This document shows positions 17,966-26,396 of a DNA stretch of 64,000 nucleotides, piece by piece (within the stretch, counting starts at the first letter, position 1; the number at the start of each line of letters is the position of its first letter). Source of the DNA: Paenibacillus zeirhizosphaerae (GTDB lineage: Bacteria; Bacillota; Bacilli; Paenibacillales; Paenibacillaceae); the NCBI RefSeq assembly GCF_030705605.1, contig NZ_JAPCKK010000014.1, positions 248,001 to 312,000 on the forward strand, written 5' to 3'. The position numbers were made by a program, and so were the translations under genes. Under the pieces are notes generated by a model that worked only from the letters and a program-made list of their open reading frames with translations, had not been told where the DNA came from and ran no database searches.

Positions 17966-19075
17966 TTATGATTGTTCCGCAGACATTACTTCTGTTCCAT
18001 AGTACAGCTCTTCACTTGGTTCGTAAGTGCTCTCCAGATTGATATGTCTGCCCTCCATAGAAGAACGCTGAAACGCATGCATCGCTTCAAGCACATGGTA
18101 GCCAAGCTCCGCGCTGGCGCGGTGGGGCCGGCCCGCTCGCATGGCCGTAATCATCTCATTGGCACCCAGCCCCCGCTCATTGCTTGAGCATTCGAACAGG
18201 GGAGCAACGGTCCGCCATTCTTCCTCGCCGAATTTTCGCAATCTGACTTCTCCATTGAACTCATTCGGGTCCGGAACACTGAGTATCCCCTCGGTTCCAT
18301 ATATTTCAATCCGTGGAAGATCAGAGGCTCCCCGGATATCGAAGCTCGTAATCATAGTGACCATAGCTCCGTTTACAAAATCCAGCGTTCCCGACAGATG
18401 TGTCGGTGTCTGTACCTGAAGCGGTGTTCCGCTCTTCGGTCCACTATGAATCTTGCGGCCCGGAATCTGGATGCCTGCCGAGGCGCTGATCCGCCGGATC
18501 GGGCCCAGTAAATTAACGAGGGCCGTCAGGTAATAAGGTCCCATGTCGAACATCGGGCCACCGCCGGAAGCATAAAAAAATTCCGGATCATGATGCCACC
18601 ATTCCGGACCCTCACCCATGAAGAAGGCCGTCGCGGCAACCGGGCTGCCGATCAGCCCTTCCTTGATCGCGGATCGTGCGGTCTGAATGCCAGCTCCCAG
18701 AAACGTATCGGGTGCGCAGCCGACCCGGAGCCCTTTCTCTCTAGCCAGATCAGCGACCTGCTTCCCGTCCTCTAGCGATACAGCAAGCGGCTTTTCGCTG
18801 TATACATGCTTGCCAGCTTCCAGCACCGCCAGATCGGTCAGCGCATGACTACCGGGAACCGTAAGGTTGAACACCAGCTCGACCTCTTGACTATGAATAA
18901 GCTGGTCTACGGTGTATACGCTTCCAATACCAAATTGATTCGCCCTTTCTTCTGCACGATCTACCAGCAAGTCAGCTACTGCCACTACTTCGATAAAAGG
19001 ACTTTTCTTGAGATTCGCCAGATATACGGCACTGATATTACCGCAGCCGATAATACCCGCCTTAACTCTCTTCAC
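17966..19075 (-). CDS. Gfo/Idh/MocA-family oxidoreductase
   Basis: 369 residues, first gene of the sugar cluster. Rossmann motif GIIGCGNISAVYLANL at the N-terminus, the conserved YSEKPLAVSLEDG, and the C-terminal GGPMFDMGPYYLTALVNLLG segment. Tyrosine replaces the usual histidine at GxHxxDxxxW-like positions, which suggests a different substrate from the protein at 16103. The start is a GTG, with AAGGAG 10 bases upstream. An AraC regulator diverges from it across 199 bases. Confidence 0.9.
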   Translation of the reverse strand: MKRVKAGIIGCGNISAVYLANLKKSPFIEVVAVADLLVDRAEERANQFGIGSVYTVDQLIHSQEVELVFNLTVPGSHALTDLAVLEAGKHVYSEKPLAVSLEDGKQVADLAREKGLRVGCAPDTFLGAGIQTARSAIKEGLIGSPVAATAFFMGEGPEWWHHDPEFFYASGGGPMFDMGPYYLTALVNLLGPIRRISASAGIQIPGRKIHSGPKSGTPLQVQTPTHLSGTLDFVNGAMVTMITSFDIRGASDLPRIEIYGTEGILSVPDPNEFNGEVRLRKFGEEEWRTVAPLFECSSNERGLGANEMITAMRAGRPHRASAELGYHVLEAMHAFQRSSMEGRHINLESTYEPSEELYYGTEVMSAEQS

Positions 19076-19274
19076 GATGTTCTCACTCCTTATGCTGCAT
19101 TAAAAGCAGGTTCAATCTAGTTGTTATAGTATTCCTAAACCATTTCAATTAAAATGAATAATATGATTAAAACATGAACAATCTGGTCAATATTTCAAAA
19201 AAACTTTTTTCTGATCTCAAACGTTATTCCGTTGTACTGCTGCAGGAGAATTTTGTTCATAAGGAGACGTCGTT

Positions 19275-20093
19275 ATGTCCACAATTGAACCGTGCCAAGT
19301 TTTGACCGCAGGGTTCTCGTTTCATCGCAAGCCCTTTCACCAAACCCAGCCGGAAGGCATCAAAAACTATCTCTTCCGCCTTCAGACAGACGGAAGATGC
19401 AAAGCGCGCATTGGAGACGAAATGGTAAGGATCGAATCGGGGGACCTGCTGCTGTTCAACCCCACCGAGCCGTACGAATTGAAAATCGACACCGAGCTCA
19501 ATCCGATGGGCGAACAGACCATCGAAAGCGGTGATTATCATATTTTCTTTGCAGGAGCATGGGTCGACGAATGGTGGAACCGTCACAAACGGCCGACCAA
19601 AATCAGAGTCCAGCTCACGGAGTCGCTGCTGGGATTATTCCGCCAGATCGTCATGGAGCAGCGCCGGATTTCCAATCCGTACCCAGAGATTTCGGAATAC
19701 TATATGAAAATACTCTGCCTGGAAATTGACAGACTTCTCGCTGAGCATCCGGCATCGTCCCACCAAAGCTATCTCGCTTACCGGATCAAGAACTATATTG
19801 AAGAGAACGCCTCATCCGCCTTCAAGCTGGAGGATGTTGCGGCCCATATCGGTATCAGCGTATCGCGGGCCGTTCACCTCTTCAAGGAAACCTTCGAAAC
19901 AAGCATTATGCAGTATACGCTTGACGTCCGGCTCAATATGGCGAGGGAGCGCATTATTTTTAGCCCCATGTCGCTGGAACAGGCGGCCGAATCATCGGGT
20001 TTTGCTAATTACACGTATTTCCATCGCGTGTTCCGTTCCCGATTTAGAATGTCGCCTAAGGAATTCAGGAGCATTCACAGAGAGCATCTTTGA
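19275..20093 (+). CDS. AraC-family transcription regulator
   Basis: 272 residues: an N-terminal cupin-like sugar-sensing domain (about 1-150, with ESGDLLLFNPTEPYEL) and a C-terminal double helix-turn-helix (FKLEDVAAHIGISVSRAVHLF and MSLEQAAESSGFANYTYFHRVF). AAGGAG lies 9 bases before the ATG. Transcribed divergently from the ThuA/Gfo/Idh cluster, it is the likely activator of that cluster; the inducer is not known. Confidence 0.93.
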   Translation: MSTIEPCQVLTAGFSFHRKPFHQTQPEGIKNYLFRLQTDGRCKARIGDEMVRIESGDLLLFNPTEPYELKIDTELNPMGEQTIESGDYHIFFAGAWVDEWWNRHKRPTKIRVQLTESLLGLFRQIVMEQRRISNPYPEISEYYMKILCLEIDRLLAEHPASSHQSYLAYRIKNYIEENASSAFKLEDVAAHIGISVSRAVHLFKETFETSIMQYTLDVRLNMARERIIFSPMSLEQAAESSGFANYTYFHRVFRSRFRMSPKEFRSIHREHL

Positions 20094-20120
20094 CATCAAT
20101 TTTCCGATAATCCGGCTATA

Positions 20121-20176
20121 ATGAAAAAGCGTATGAAGGTCTGCTCCATCTTGGAAGCAGCTCCGTCATACGCTTT
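20121..20176 (-). terminator. Terminator between AraC gene and the 105-residue protein gene
   Basis: AAAGCGTATGA and TCATACGCTTT form an 11-bp stem enclosing a smaller hairpin. On the minus strand it is followed by TT after the stem and CATT, giving a T-rich tail, so it ends the gene at 20185; it may also stop the convergent AraC transcript. Confidence 0.7.
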
Positions 20177-20184
20177 CTAACGAC

Positions 20185-20502
20185 CTATCCTTTCTTCGGC
20201 CTTCCTTGAATCCGTTCCGACACGACCATCGCGAGATCGTCGTTGCCGAACATGGAAAGCACGCCAAGCACGGTATCATCCGGAATTGGCCCTGCCTCCT
20301 CTTTCGGTACCGTCAGCTCCAGCACCCGCTGCAGACGGTCATTCTGCTCCTGTCCGGGATAAGCCTGTTCGTACAACTCCTGCGGGTCCAGCCCTTCATT
20401 GACACACCACTGGGCAAATACGAGAATCATCATGTCCTCTTCCTGCCGATAACTTTCGACAACCATGTCCTCCACCGTTTGCAGGCGGTTCTTATCACTC
20501 AT
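20185..20502 (-). CDS. Conserved small unknown protein (105 residues)
   Basis: Acidic soluble protein without signal or membrane segment. It looks largely helical (TVEDMVVESYRQEEDMMILVFAQWC, then a hydrophobic core GVLSMFGNDDLAMVV). AAGGAGAG precedes the ATG, which supports expression. It lies 28 bases after the stop of the oxidoreductase gene at 20531 and is probably in the same transcript. No function recognised. Confidence 0.75.
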   Translation of the reverse strand: MSDKNRLQTVEDMVVESYRQEEDMMILVFAQWCVNEGLDPQELYEQAYPGQEQNDRLQRVLELTVPKEEAGPIPDDTVLGVLSMFGNDDLAMVVSERIQGRPKKG

Positions 20503-20530
20503 CTGCTTCTCTCCTTGTTGATCTGTATCA

Positions 20531-21463
20531 TCATCCGAGCAGACGCTCAGCTAATATATGCGATTCCAGAGCCAGTCCTGCCCGGATACTGCACTGCTCC
20601 GGTGTATGGATGTTGTCCAGAAAATGGTTTACCGCCCCTGTAAAGCCGCGCCGATGCAAAATCGTGTCCCAGCTTCCGAAGCCGCTTGCCTGCGGCCGCC
20701 GCCCTTTCTCATACAACACGGCTTGCTCCATTTGCGTGACCTCAGCCGACCGGCCGTGGCCGTGAAGCTCCAGCCTCTCGAAATCAACACCAGCCTGTCT
20801 GTCCATACTGAACATTCCCGCAGCTACCCCCAGCCTCAGCGCGCCGAATGCACGGGTCAAGCGCCCTTCCTCATCCTGATCCACGCTCGCCTGCAGCAGT
20901 TCATAATGATCGCCGCCTAGCCATAGCAAGAGATCCAGCATATGAATTAAATCATCATACACCGTTTCCTTTGCCGGCCGTTGCTGAAGTCCCGTACGAT
21001 GCTTCACCGCAGCACATTGGCGGATGCCACCCACCTCCTCCAGCCATGCCTTGGCCTGCACGTACTGGGGTGCAAAGCGCCGATTAAAACCTACCCCGAG
21101 CAGAACTCCCTGGGCTTCCGCAAAAGCCGCCATTTCCGTCGCTTCCCGCAAATCATAAGAGAGCGGTTTGTCCACGTATACGGCTACACCTTGTTCGATG
21201 CACTGCATTACCATATCAAAATGGGCTTCAGTCGCGCTATGTATAAATACAGCGTCCGGCCCCCAGCCCAGCAATTCCTTCAAATCGGTCGTCCCCTGCT
21301 TGAATCGGTATTTGCGAAGCATCTGCTGCACCGGCTCCAGAGACCGGTTGTGAATACCGATGACCTCCACGCCCTCATGAGCGGACAGCAAAGGCAGATA
21401 CACCTTGCGGGCGATATCCCCCAGTCCGGCCACAGCTATCTTTATTTTCTCCATTTCATTCAT
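20531..21463 (-). CDS. Gfo/Idh/MocA-family oxidoreductase
   Basis: 310 residues; third member of this dehydrogenase family in the window. Rossmann segment IAVAGLGDIARKVYLPLL, then VYVDKPLSYDLREA (conserved Lys-Pro) and LLGVGFNRRFAP, with a C-terminal domain containing DDLIHMLDLLLWLGG. The start at 21463 was chosen because GGGGAAG lies 6 bases upstream. It groups with virulence-factor MviM/YceM-like oxidoreductases more than with the sugar-cluster pair, and has the 105-residue protein as its downstream partner. Confidence 0.9.
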   Translation of the reverse strand: MNEMEKIKIAVAGLGDIARKVYLPLLSAHEGVEVIGIHNRSLEPVQQMLRKYRFKQGTTDLKELLGWGPDAVFIHSATEAHFDMVMQCIEQGVAVYVDKPLSYDLREATEMAAFAEAQGVLLGVGFNRRFAPQYVQAKAWLEEVGGIRQCAAVKHRTGLQQRPAKETVYDDLIHMLDLLLWLGGDHYELLQASVDQDEEGRLTRAFGALRLGVAAGMFSMDRQAGVDFERLELHGHGRSAEVTQMEQAVLYEKGRRPQASGFGSWDTILHRRGFTGAVNHFLDNIHTPEQCSIRAGLALESHILAERLLG

Positions 21464-21543
21464 TTGGCTTCCCCATTTCGTCAACACTTCGGTTTTCTAC
21501 GTTACAGTGTACCTCCTCTAAGGCCCAAGGGCAATTTCATCCG

Positions 21544-21574
21544 TAAAAAGACGGTTCCCGCCGGGAACCGTCTT
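21544..21574 (-). terminator. Rho-independent terminator of the TerC/YjbE gene
   Basis: On the minus strand AAGACGGTTCCCG pairs with CGGGAACCGTCTT (13 bp) and is followed by TTT, 40 bases past the gene end. Confidence 0.9.
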
Positions 21575-21611
21575 AAGACTGTGCATGATGAATTTATTGG
21601 ACATAAGTAGC

Positions 21612-22313
21612 TTATTCGTACATTTTCACTTGCTTCGGATGAGCCGCAGCCTCTTTCGTCTTTTTCTTTTTCATCTGCCAGCCAAGCAGGACAACAGCGG
21701 CTACAACGAGCAGTTCAAAGCCGTATTTCAGCACAGGGTTCAGGAACCATGCATGAATCATTGGCTCTTCGATGATCATTTTGGCAGCGGTATAAGCAAG
21801 CACTGCGGCTCCGATCGCAATAACTATCGGAAAACGGTCCGTCAGCTTCAGAATAATTGTACTCCCCCACACCATGATCGGTACAGAAATGGCAAGACCA
21901 AGAATCACGAGGAACATGTCGCCATGAGCAGCACCTGCCACCGCAAGCACGTTATCAAGCCCCATCATCGCATCAGCAATGATGATGGTACGAATCGCAG
22001 CCCACATCTGATTGCCTGCCGAGATTTCATGCTTTTTATCCTCCACTAGCAGCTTATAAGCGATCCATACGAGCAGCAGTCCCCCGATTAGACGAAGACC
22101 CGGAATAAGGAGCAAATACGTAACCAGCAGGGTTGCAATTACCCGGATGACAACGGCTCCGACCGTCCCCCAGAAAATAACCTTCTTCTGATCCTCCTTC
22201 TGTACATTTCGCGCTGCAAGGCCGATAACGATGGCATTGTCACCCGCGAGCACCAGGTCGATAACAACGATCGACAGGAGGGCCATCCAAAATTCCACTC
22301 CAAAAAAATCCAT
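21612..22313 (-). CDS. yjbE: TerC/YjbE-family manganese exporter
   Basis: Integral membrane protein of 234 residues with about seven helices. Family signatures are DLVLAGDNAIVIGLAARN near residue 20 and IIIADAMMGLDNVLAVAG near residue 125, whose aspartates form the metal path. TerC relatives of Bacillus efflux Mn2+ and supply metal to exported enzymes. The ATG at 22313 follows AAAGTGGGGAAA. A yybP-ykoY manganese riboswitch precedes it, which strongly supports a manganese role. MntH, the opposite-direction transporter, lies at 33744. Confidence 0.93.
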   Translation of the reverse strand: MDFFGVEFWMALLSIVVIDLVLAGDNAIVIGLAARNVQKEDQKKVIFWGTVGAVVIRVIATLLVTYLLLIPGLRLIGGLLLVWIAYKLLVEDKKHEISAGNQMWAAIRTIIIADAMMGLDNVLAVAGAAHGDMFLVILGLAISVPIMVWGSTIILKLTDRFPIVIAIGAAVLAYTAAKMIIEEPMIHAWFLNPVLKYGFELLVVAAVVLLGWQMKKKKTKEAAAHPKQVKMYE

Positions 22314-22376
22314 CAAGTTTCCCCACTTTCTCTCTTTATTTTGATATAATTGACATAGTTGCCCGCATCCATGCAC

Positions 22377-22413
22377 AAAAAGCGCCCATTCCTCTTCGAT
22401 CCGGAACGGCGCT
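22377..22413 (-). terminator. Second hairpin-T element in the TerC leader
   Basis: Downstream of the riboswitch terminator, AGCGCC-GTTCC and GGAAT-GGGCGCT form a second stem followed by TTTT, ending about 64 bases before the TerC start. Every full-length TerC transcript must pass it. Confidence 0.6.
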
Positions 22414-22430
22414 TCCTTGATTTTTGCATC

Positions 22431-22560
22431 AAAAAAGACCTTTACCCGAATTGAAAAAGAAATCAGGCAAAGGTCTCGCTACAACGCAGGCGTTGCCAAT
22501 AAAGCCGGGGAAACTTCCCGTAATGACGACTTTACCGCTTAGAGCTACTCCCCTTTGGGA
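22431..22560 (-). promoter_or_regulatory. yybP-ykoY manganese riboswitch with terminator
   Basis: Read on the minus strand, the leader begins CCCAAAGGGGAGTAGCTCTA and continues with AAGTCGTCATTACGG, TTTCCCCGGC, TTGGCAACGCCTGCGTT and GCGAGACCTTTGCC, the conserved parts of the yybP-ykoY aptamer. The 3' strand of helix P1 (CCTTTG) is also the 5' strand of a terminator (GACCTTTGCC with GGTAAAGGTC, then TTTTTT at 22431-22436). Forming P1 on Mn2+ binding would prevent the terminator, so this is an on-switch for the exporter gene. Confidence 0.93.
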
Positions 22561-22579
22561 ACTATTCTTATTAATGGCA

Positions 22580-22608
22580 AGTATAGCATACAATCTCGTA
22601 GAATGGAA
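22580..22608 (-). promoter_or_regulatory. Predicted promoter of the riboswitch-TerC transcript
   Basis: A -10 TATACT (22580-22585) lies 17 bases after a weak -35 TTCCAT (22603-22608); the predicted start is a few bases ahead of the aptamer. Confidence 0.45.
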
Positions 22609-22676
22609 CACCAAATTGTTCCGCTGTGGGAAGAGAGGTCACCGGTACGCTGTAGCCCTGCCTGAAAGGTGAGCCA

Positions 22677-23288
22677 ATGAAAAAATGGATTGCTGCCGGA
22701 GCCTATGTTTTGCTGCTCGGCTTCGTGTTTATGTACAGATATGATTTGCTGGAATGGACCCAGCAACACGGTTCCCTTCCTGTGCTTCTGGGGTTGGCAT
22801 TTGGATTCGCGCTCATTCCGTTTGTTCCCTACAAGTTGGTTATTACGACAGCAGCCTATATCACAGGAGCCTGGCAGGCAGCCGTCATTTGCTGGGCAGG
22901 AACAACGCTCGCAGCCGCGACCGTCTATTGGGCTGCAAGATCTCTCTTCCGCGATCGAGGCAGGACTTACCTGGAACGTGTACCTGCGCTGCATGCTTTT
23001 ACGGCGGCAATGGAGCGCCGTCCGTTTACCACCGTTCTGGCCGCCCGCCTAATGCCCGTCATTCCCCAGGCAGCCGTCAATGTCTATGCAGGCGTTGCCG
23101 AGTTTCCGTTCCGGGCTTTCATGCTCGCTACAGGCATCGGCAAGTTACCTGGCATTATCATTTATGCTTACGTCGGCAGCCTGCTGACGGACAGACCCAT
23201 GGCCGGCTTGCTGTTGTTCACCGGCTATACGATGCTTGCAGGATCCATATTATGGATAAGCAGGCTCAAGGCCGGCACCAGACGTTAA
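22677..23288 (+). CDS. VTT/TVP38-TMEM64 family membrane protein
   Basis: 203 residues with about five or six membrane helices. Contains the VTT (formerly SNARE-associated/DedA-like) domain: FGFALIPFVPYKLVITTAAYITG, then the amphipathic signature LARLMPVIPQAAVNVYAGVAEF and GIGKLPGIIIYAYVGS. Relatives act as phospholipid scramblases or flippases. AAAGGTGAG precedes the ATG. It diverges from the riboswitch-controlled exporter gene. The cargo is unknown. Confidence 0.88.
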   Translation: MKKWIAAGAYVLLLGFVFMYRYDLLEWTQQHGSLPVLLGLAFGFALIPFVPYKLVITTAAYITGAWQAAVICWAGTTLAAATVYWAARSLFRDRGRTYLERVPALHAFTAAMERRPFTTVLAARLMPVIPQAAVNVYAGVAEFPFRAFMLATGIGKLPGIIIYAYVGSLLTDRPMAGLLLFTGYTMLAGSILWISRLKAGTRR

Positions 23289-23385
23289 CGTTCCGGTTGG
23301 CCTCGATAACAAAGTAGATTATAATTTAATTGCAAACGATTGAAATCCCACGAATTAAAACATCCTAATGGAATGGAGTGATTTT

Positions 23386-24384
23386 ATGAATAGTATCAAA
23401 AATCCGCAGCATACAGAGCTTGCTACCTTTGCGGGAGGGTGTTTCTGGTGCATGGTCTCTCCCTTTGAGGATCTTCCCGGCATCAAGAGGGTACGCTCCG
23501 GCTATACGGGCGGACATACAGAAAATCCTACTTATGAAGAAGTGTGCTCGGATACAACAGGTCACGTGGAGGCCGTGCAAATTACATTTGATCCGCAAGT
23601 TTTTCCGTATGAGAGGCTGCTGGAGCTGTTCTGGCAGCAGATCGATCCAACCGACGCGGGCGGACAGTTTCATGACCGCGGCGAATCCTACAAAACTGCA
23701 ATCTTCTATCACAGTGAGGAGCAGCGCGTGAAGGCCGAAGCCTCCAAAGAGGTGCTGAACAAAAGCGGACGTTTTGACAATCCGGTTGTCACTCCGATCC
23801 TGCCAGCATCCATTTTTTATGAAGCGGAGGAATATCATCAGGATTATCACAAGAAAAATCCGGGCCATTACAAACGGTACCGTAAAGGATCGGGACGCGA
23901 AGACTTTATCGAGCGAAATTGGTCAGGCAAATTCGACAAAGCGGACCTGAAGTCGCGGCTCACTCCTCTGCAGTATGAGGTTACACAGAACAATGCGACC
24001 GAGCGACCGTTCGAGAACGAATTCTGGGATCATCAGGGGGATGGTATTTATGTTGATATTGTATCCGGTGAACCGCTGTTCAGCTCACGCGACAAGTATG
24101 ATGCGGGCTGCGGCTGGCCAAGTTTCACCCGCCCTCTTCGCAGCTACAATATCAAGGAAAAAACCGATCTCAGCCACTTTATGATCCGTACTGAGGTGCG
24201 CAGCCGTGAGGCTGATTCGCATCTGGGTCATGTGTTTGACGACGGTCCCGGACCTGATGGGCTGCGCTACTGCATTAACTCTGCGGCTTTACGGTTTGTA
24301 CCGAAGGAAGATCTCGTTCAGGAGGGGTACGGAGAATACGCCTACCTGTTCGAGGACAGTCAGAGAGGACAGGAGTCCCTGTAA
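23386..24384 (+). CDS. msrAB: Fused peptide methionine sulfoxide reductase MsrA-MsrB
   Basis: Repairs both S and R methionine sulfoxides. 332 residues: an MsrA domain (about 1-160) with the catalytic FAGGCFWCM, and an MsrB domain (about 185-320) with [20 protein letters not shown] and the catalytic cysteine in [11 protein letters not shown]. The MsrB part lacks the two CxxC pairs that hold zinc in many homologues. The ATG at 23386 has GGAGTG 5-6 bases upstream; the in-frame ATG at 23368 does not. Single-gene unit ending at a terminator. Confidence 0.96.
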   Translation: MNSIKNPQHTELATFAGGCFWCMVSPFEDLPGIKRVRSGYTGGHTENPTYEEVCSDTTGHVEAVQITFDPQVFPYERLLELFWQQIDPTDAGGQFHDRGESYKTAIFYHSEEQRVKAEASKEVLNKSGRFDNPVVTPILPASIFYEAEEYHQDYHKKNPGHYKRYRKGSGREDFIERNWSGKFDKADLKSRLTPLQYEVTQNNATERPFENEFWDHQGDGIYVDIVSGEPLFSSRDKYDAGCGWPSFTRPLRSYNIKEKTDLSHFMIRTEVRSREADSHLGHVFDDGPGPDGLRYCINSAALRFVPKEDLVQEGYGEYAYLFEDSQRGQESL

Positions 24385-24402
24385 AATCACTCGTGTATCG
24401 CC

Positions 24403-24446
24403 AAGGAGATGTCCCAAAGATCCGTTGATCTGGGCTCTCCTTTTTC
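24403..24446 (+). terminator. Rho-independent terminator of msrAB
   Basis: AAGGAGA pairs with TCTCCTT, enclosing an inner CCCA..TGGG hairpin, followed by TTTTT. Confidence 0.8.
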
Positions 24447-24472
24447 ATATTCTGAGACACTCCCAAAAATGG

Positions 24473-25285
24473 TTATCCGATCATCCAGCCGATCCAGTAG
24501 GCAAACGGCACCAGCAGGAGCTGCGCAAGCAGCGTACCGCCCAGCCGGGATACCAGCATCCAGCCGTAAATCCGGTTCATGCCTGCCAGACGCAGATCCC
24601 CTCTCACAGCCCGCTCCGACAGAAGCGCCAGCCGCGGATCGATCAGCAGTGTCAGCAAAATCGTCGCTCCCCCATTAATCAGTCCGGAAGACATCGACAT
24701 GGAGGTCGCATGCTCCGGCCACAGATACGAGGCATATACAGCCGACAAAACGCCGACCGTATATACTGCCGTGACCACCAGATTCAACAGAACCAGCCGC
24801 TTGGGAAAAGAACCGTGCAGCAGGCTATGCGCCATCGCGCGATCCGGCCGCTTGACATAATATCCGATATGTCTCCAGCGCGCCTGCTGCACCAGCCGCC
24901 TCACCATACCTCCGACCGATCCGGCAGCTTCCAAATGTACAACGAGCCTTGCCGAAATACGGACCATGGCCGGAAACAGCAGAATCGCAAGTAGCGTACC
25001 GGCCGTCGCGGCTGCCAGTATGGCATGCAGCTTCCATTCCAGCGGTTCCTGTGCAATCAGCTTGGCCTGATCCGCCATACTGCCCAGCATCGGCCCCTGA
25101 ATCATGTTCGAGGTGCGTGATACCAGCAGAAGCATACCCGCTACCGTCACGGCCAACCCGATGCGGCGCGCCCGCAGGCCTCCCAGTCGCAGCGCATAGG
25201 ACAGGCTGTCCGCCGTATGGATCACCATGGTGAACAAAAGCGTACAAGTAAGCACAAGCATAATATTCCCCGGCCTCCTTCTCAT
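24473..25285 (-). CDS. amj: Lipid II flippase Amj family protein
   Basis: Membrane protein of 270 residues with about seven or eight helices. Characteristic segments are HTADSLSYALRLGGLRARRIGLA, LLVSRTSNMIQGPMLGSMAD and the C-terminal GMNRIYGWMLVSRLGGTLLAQ, the pattern of Amj (formerly YdaH, DUF2837), the alternate lipid II flippase that backs up MurJ in peptidoglycan synthesis. Two starts are possible: ATG 25285 with AAGGAG 4 bases away, or an ATG 24 bases further in with GGAGG 12 bases away. Convergent with msrAB. Confidence 0.85.
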   Translation of the reverse strand: MRRRPGNIMLVLTCTLLFTMVIHTADSLSYALRLGGLRARRIGLAVTVAGMLLLVSRTSNMIQGPMLGSMADQAKLIAQEPLEWKLHAILAAATAGTLLAILLFPAMVRISARLVVHLEAAGSVGGMVRRLVQQARWRHIGYYVKRPDRAMAHSLLHGSFPKRLVLLNLVVTAVYTVGVLSAVYASYLWPEHATSMSMSSGLINGGATILLTLLIDPRLALLSERAVRGDLRLAGMNRIYGWMLVSRLGGTLLAQLLLVPFAYWIGWMIG

Positions 25286-25370
25286 TTCACTCCTTAATTA
25301 TTCCATTGTCCATTCTTTCAAGTACTGATTATATCCTACAGGAACCAGCCATTACGACTGATTGAAGCAA

Positions 25371-25410
25371 AAAAACAAAACCGTCCGATTTCCCGGACGG
25401 TTTTGTTTTT
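25371..25410. terminator. Bidirectional terminator at the end of the YitT gene
   Basis: CAAAACCGTCCG and CGGACGGTTTTG form a long stem flanked by A and T runs on both sides. It touches the stop codon of the YitT gene (25409-25411), so the last codon lies in the hairpin. Confidence 0.88.
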
Positions 25411-26107
25411 AAGATGATTGCCCCGCTCTCTGCACACCGGTTAACGCTGCCCCGGCGGCAGGCTGTATCTTTCCCACGGACTCAGCAGCAGGCCTGAGCC
25501 TGAATGTAACCGTCAGCGTTATGGTTTGGCCAGCAATCCACACCGCAAAAATAGTATACATCGTCTCTTTGAAGGGCAAATAAAAGAGAGACAGCAGCAG
25601 CACGATACAATCACTCACAAAAAATACGCTACCCAGCTTCCAGCCCTTCCACTGGCTGATCAGCAAAGACAGAATGTCGTCACCGCCTGTCGCCCCTCCG
25701 ACGCGCATGACCATTCCCGCACCCAGCCCGGTTAACACCCCGGACAGGACAGAAGCTACGGCAAGGTTGCCCTGCAAATTGATCAACGGCGGTGAAAGCC
25801 ATTCAAAACCGCTGTAAAATAATGAGAACGTAGCCGCACCCAGCAGTGCTTGGGCCGCGAAGCGCCAACCCCTGATCAGCCAAGCAGCAATCAGGACCGG
25901 CACATCGAGCAGAAACACGCTCCAGGCCGGTGATAGCCCGAATACGTACTTGCCCAGCAGAGCAAGCCCTACAAAACCGCCTTCGGACAAATGATTCGCA
26001 TAGTTAATATGATAATAGGCAAATGCCAACATACAGGTTCCCAGCAGCATGACAGCCGTTTGCTGCGGCACTTTGTTAAAAAACGTCTTTTCGTTTGTTA
26101 TCCTCAT
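25409..26107 (-). CDS. YitT-family membrane protein (short form)
   Basis: 232 residues with about five membrane helices. Signature segments: NHLSEGGFVGLALLGKYVFGLSPAW near the start and GLGAGMVMRVGGATGGDDILSLLIS in the middle, both typical of YitT/DUF161 proteins. The usual C-terminal cytoplasmic DUF2179 domain is absent; the protein ends after the last helix and a short tail. GGAGGAG precedes the ATG. A leader of nearly 300 bases with two small open frames precedes it. Transport substrate, if any, is unknown. Confidence 0.88.
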   Translation of the reverse strand: MRITNEKTFFNKVPQQTAVMLLGTCMLAFAYYHINYANHLSEGGFVGLALLGKYVFGLSPAWSVFLLDVPVLIAAWLIRGWRFAAQALLGAATFSLFYSGFEWLSPPLINLQGNLAVASVLSGVLTGLGAGMVMRVGGATGGDDILSLLISQWKGWKLGSVFFVSDCIVLLLSLFYLPFKETMYTIFAVWIAGQTITLTVTFRLRPAAESVGKIQPAAGAALTGVQRAGQSS

Positions 26108-26204
26108 ACAGGCTCCTCCGGTTTCTCACAAGTGGGTTCATATTCAACCGGTACTTGCGGAAGCCCGGGCGTAACATCCGCCTGGAGGACTTGGTCCTTC
26201 GCAT
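26076..26204 (-). CDS. Possible 42-codon basic ORF overlapping the YitT start
   Basis: ATG at 26204 with GAGGGGAT 6 bases ahead opens a frame of 42 codons beginning MRRTKSSRRMLRPGFRKY; 15 or more residues are Arg or Lys. It runs 32 bases into the YitT gene in another frame, and the YitT ribosome binding site lies inside it, so translating it would interfere with or couple to YitT initiation. No family recognised; it may be chance. Confidence 0.35.
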   Translation of the reverse strand: MRRTKSSRRMLRPGFRKYRLNMNPLVRNRRSLYEDNKRKDVF

Positions 26205-26395
26205 TCTTAATCCCCTCTTCCGCAGTAGTCGGTCACCGACATGCACTCACGGAAGAGCTAAGTGTAGGATAGATCATAACGTTTCCAAATCGTCCTTTGG
26301 GGAATCATCCTTCGGGGACTCATGGTATCCTGATCCTTTCTTTAGTTGGTCTGAAGAAACAGCTCGAGTATGCAGCGGAACGGTTTCTCTTAATC
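26108..26395 (-). other. Structured leader of the YitT gene
   Basis: About 285 bases without a normal gene. From 5' to 3' (minus strand): a 21-codon ORF; a cruciform-like element with CTCTTCCG/CGGAAGAG arms around a TCGG-TGA-CCGA hairpin; a second small basic ORF; then CCGGTT near 26140 that can pair with AACCGG next to the YitT ribosome binding site. It does not match the conserved cores of T-box, M-box, lysine, glycine, SAM, guanidine or fluoride leaders that I can recall. Confidence 0.45.
26258..26323 (-). CDS. Possible 21-codon basic leader ORF
   Basis: ATG at 26323, with AAAGGATCAGG upstream, opens a frame beginning MSPRRMIPQRTIWKRY and stopping after 21 codons. Its first half is made by a 15-base tandem repeat (CCCC-AAGGA-GATT twice). 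Basic and proline-containing like some ribosome-arrest peptides; translation is inferred only. Confidence 0.3.
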   Translation of the reverse strand: MSPRRMIPQRTIWKRYDLSYT

Positions 26396-26396
26396 T

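Noticed and set aside
19076..19274. AT-rich gap between the AraC gene and the sugar cluster as a mobile-element scar
   Set aside because: No repeats or target duplications seen; ordinary divergent promoter region.
26108..26395. T-box or known riboswitch in the YitT leader
   Set aside because: No GGTGG antiterminator core, no M-box or other conserved aptamer core was found, so it is reported only as an unknown leader.
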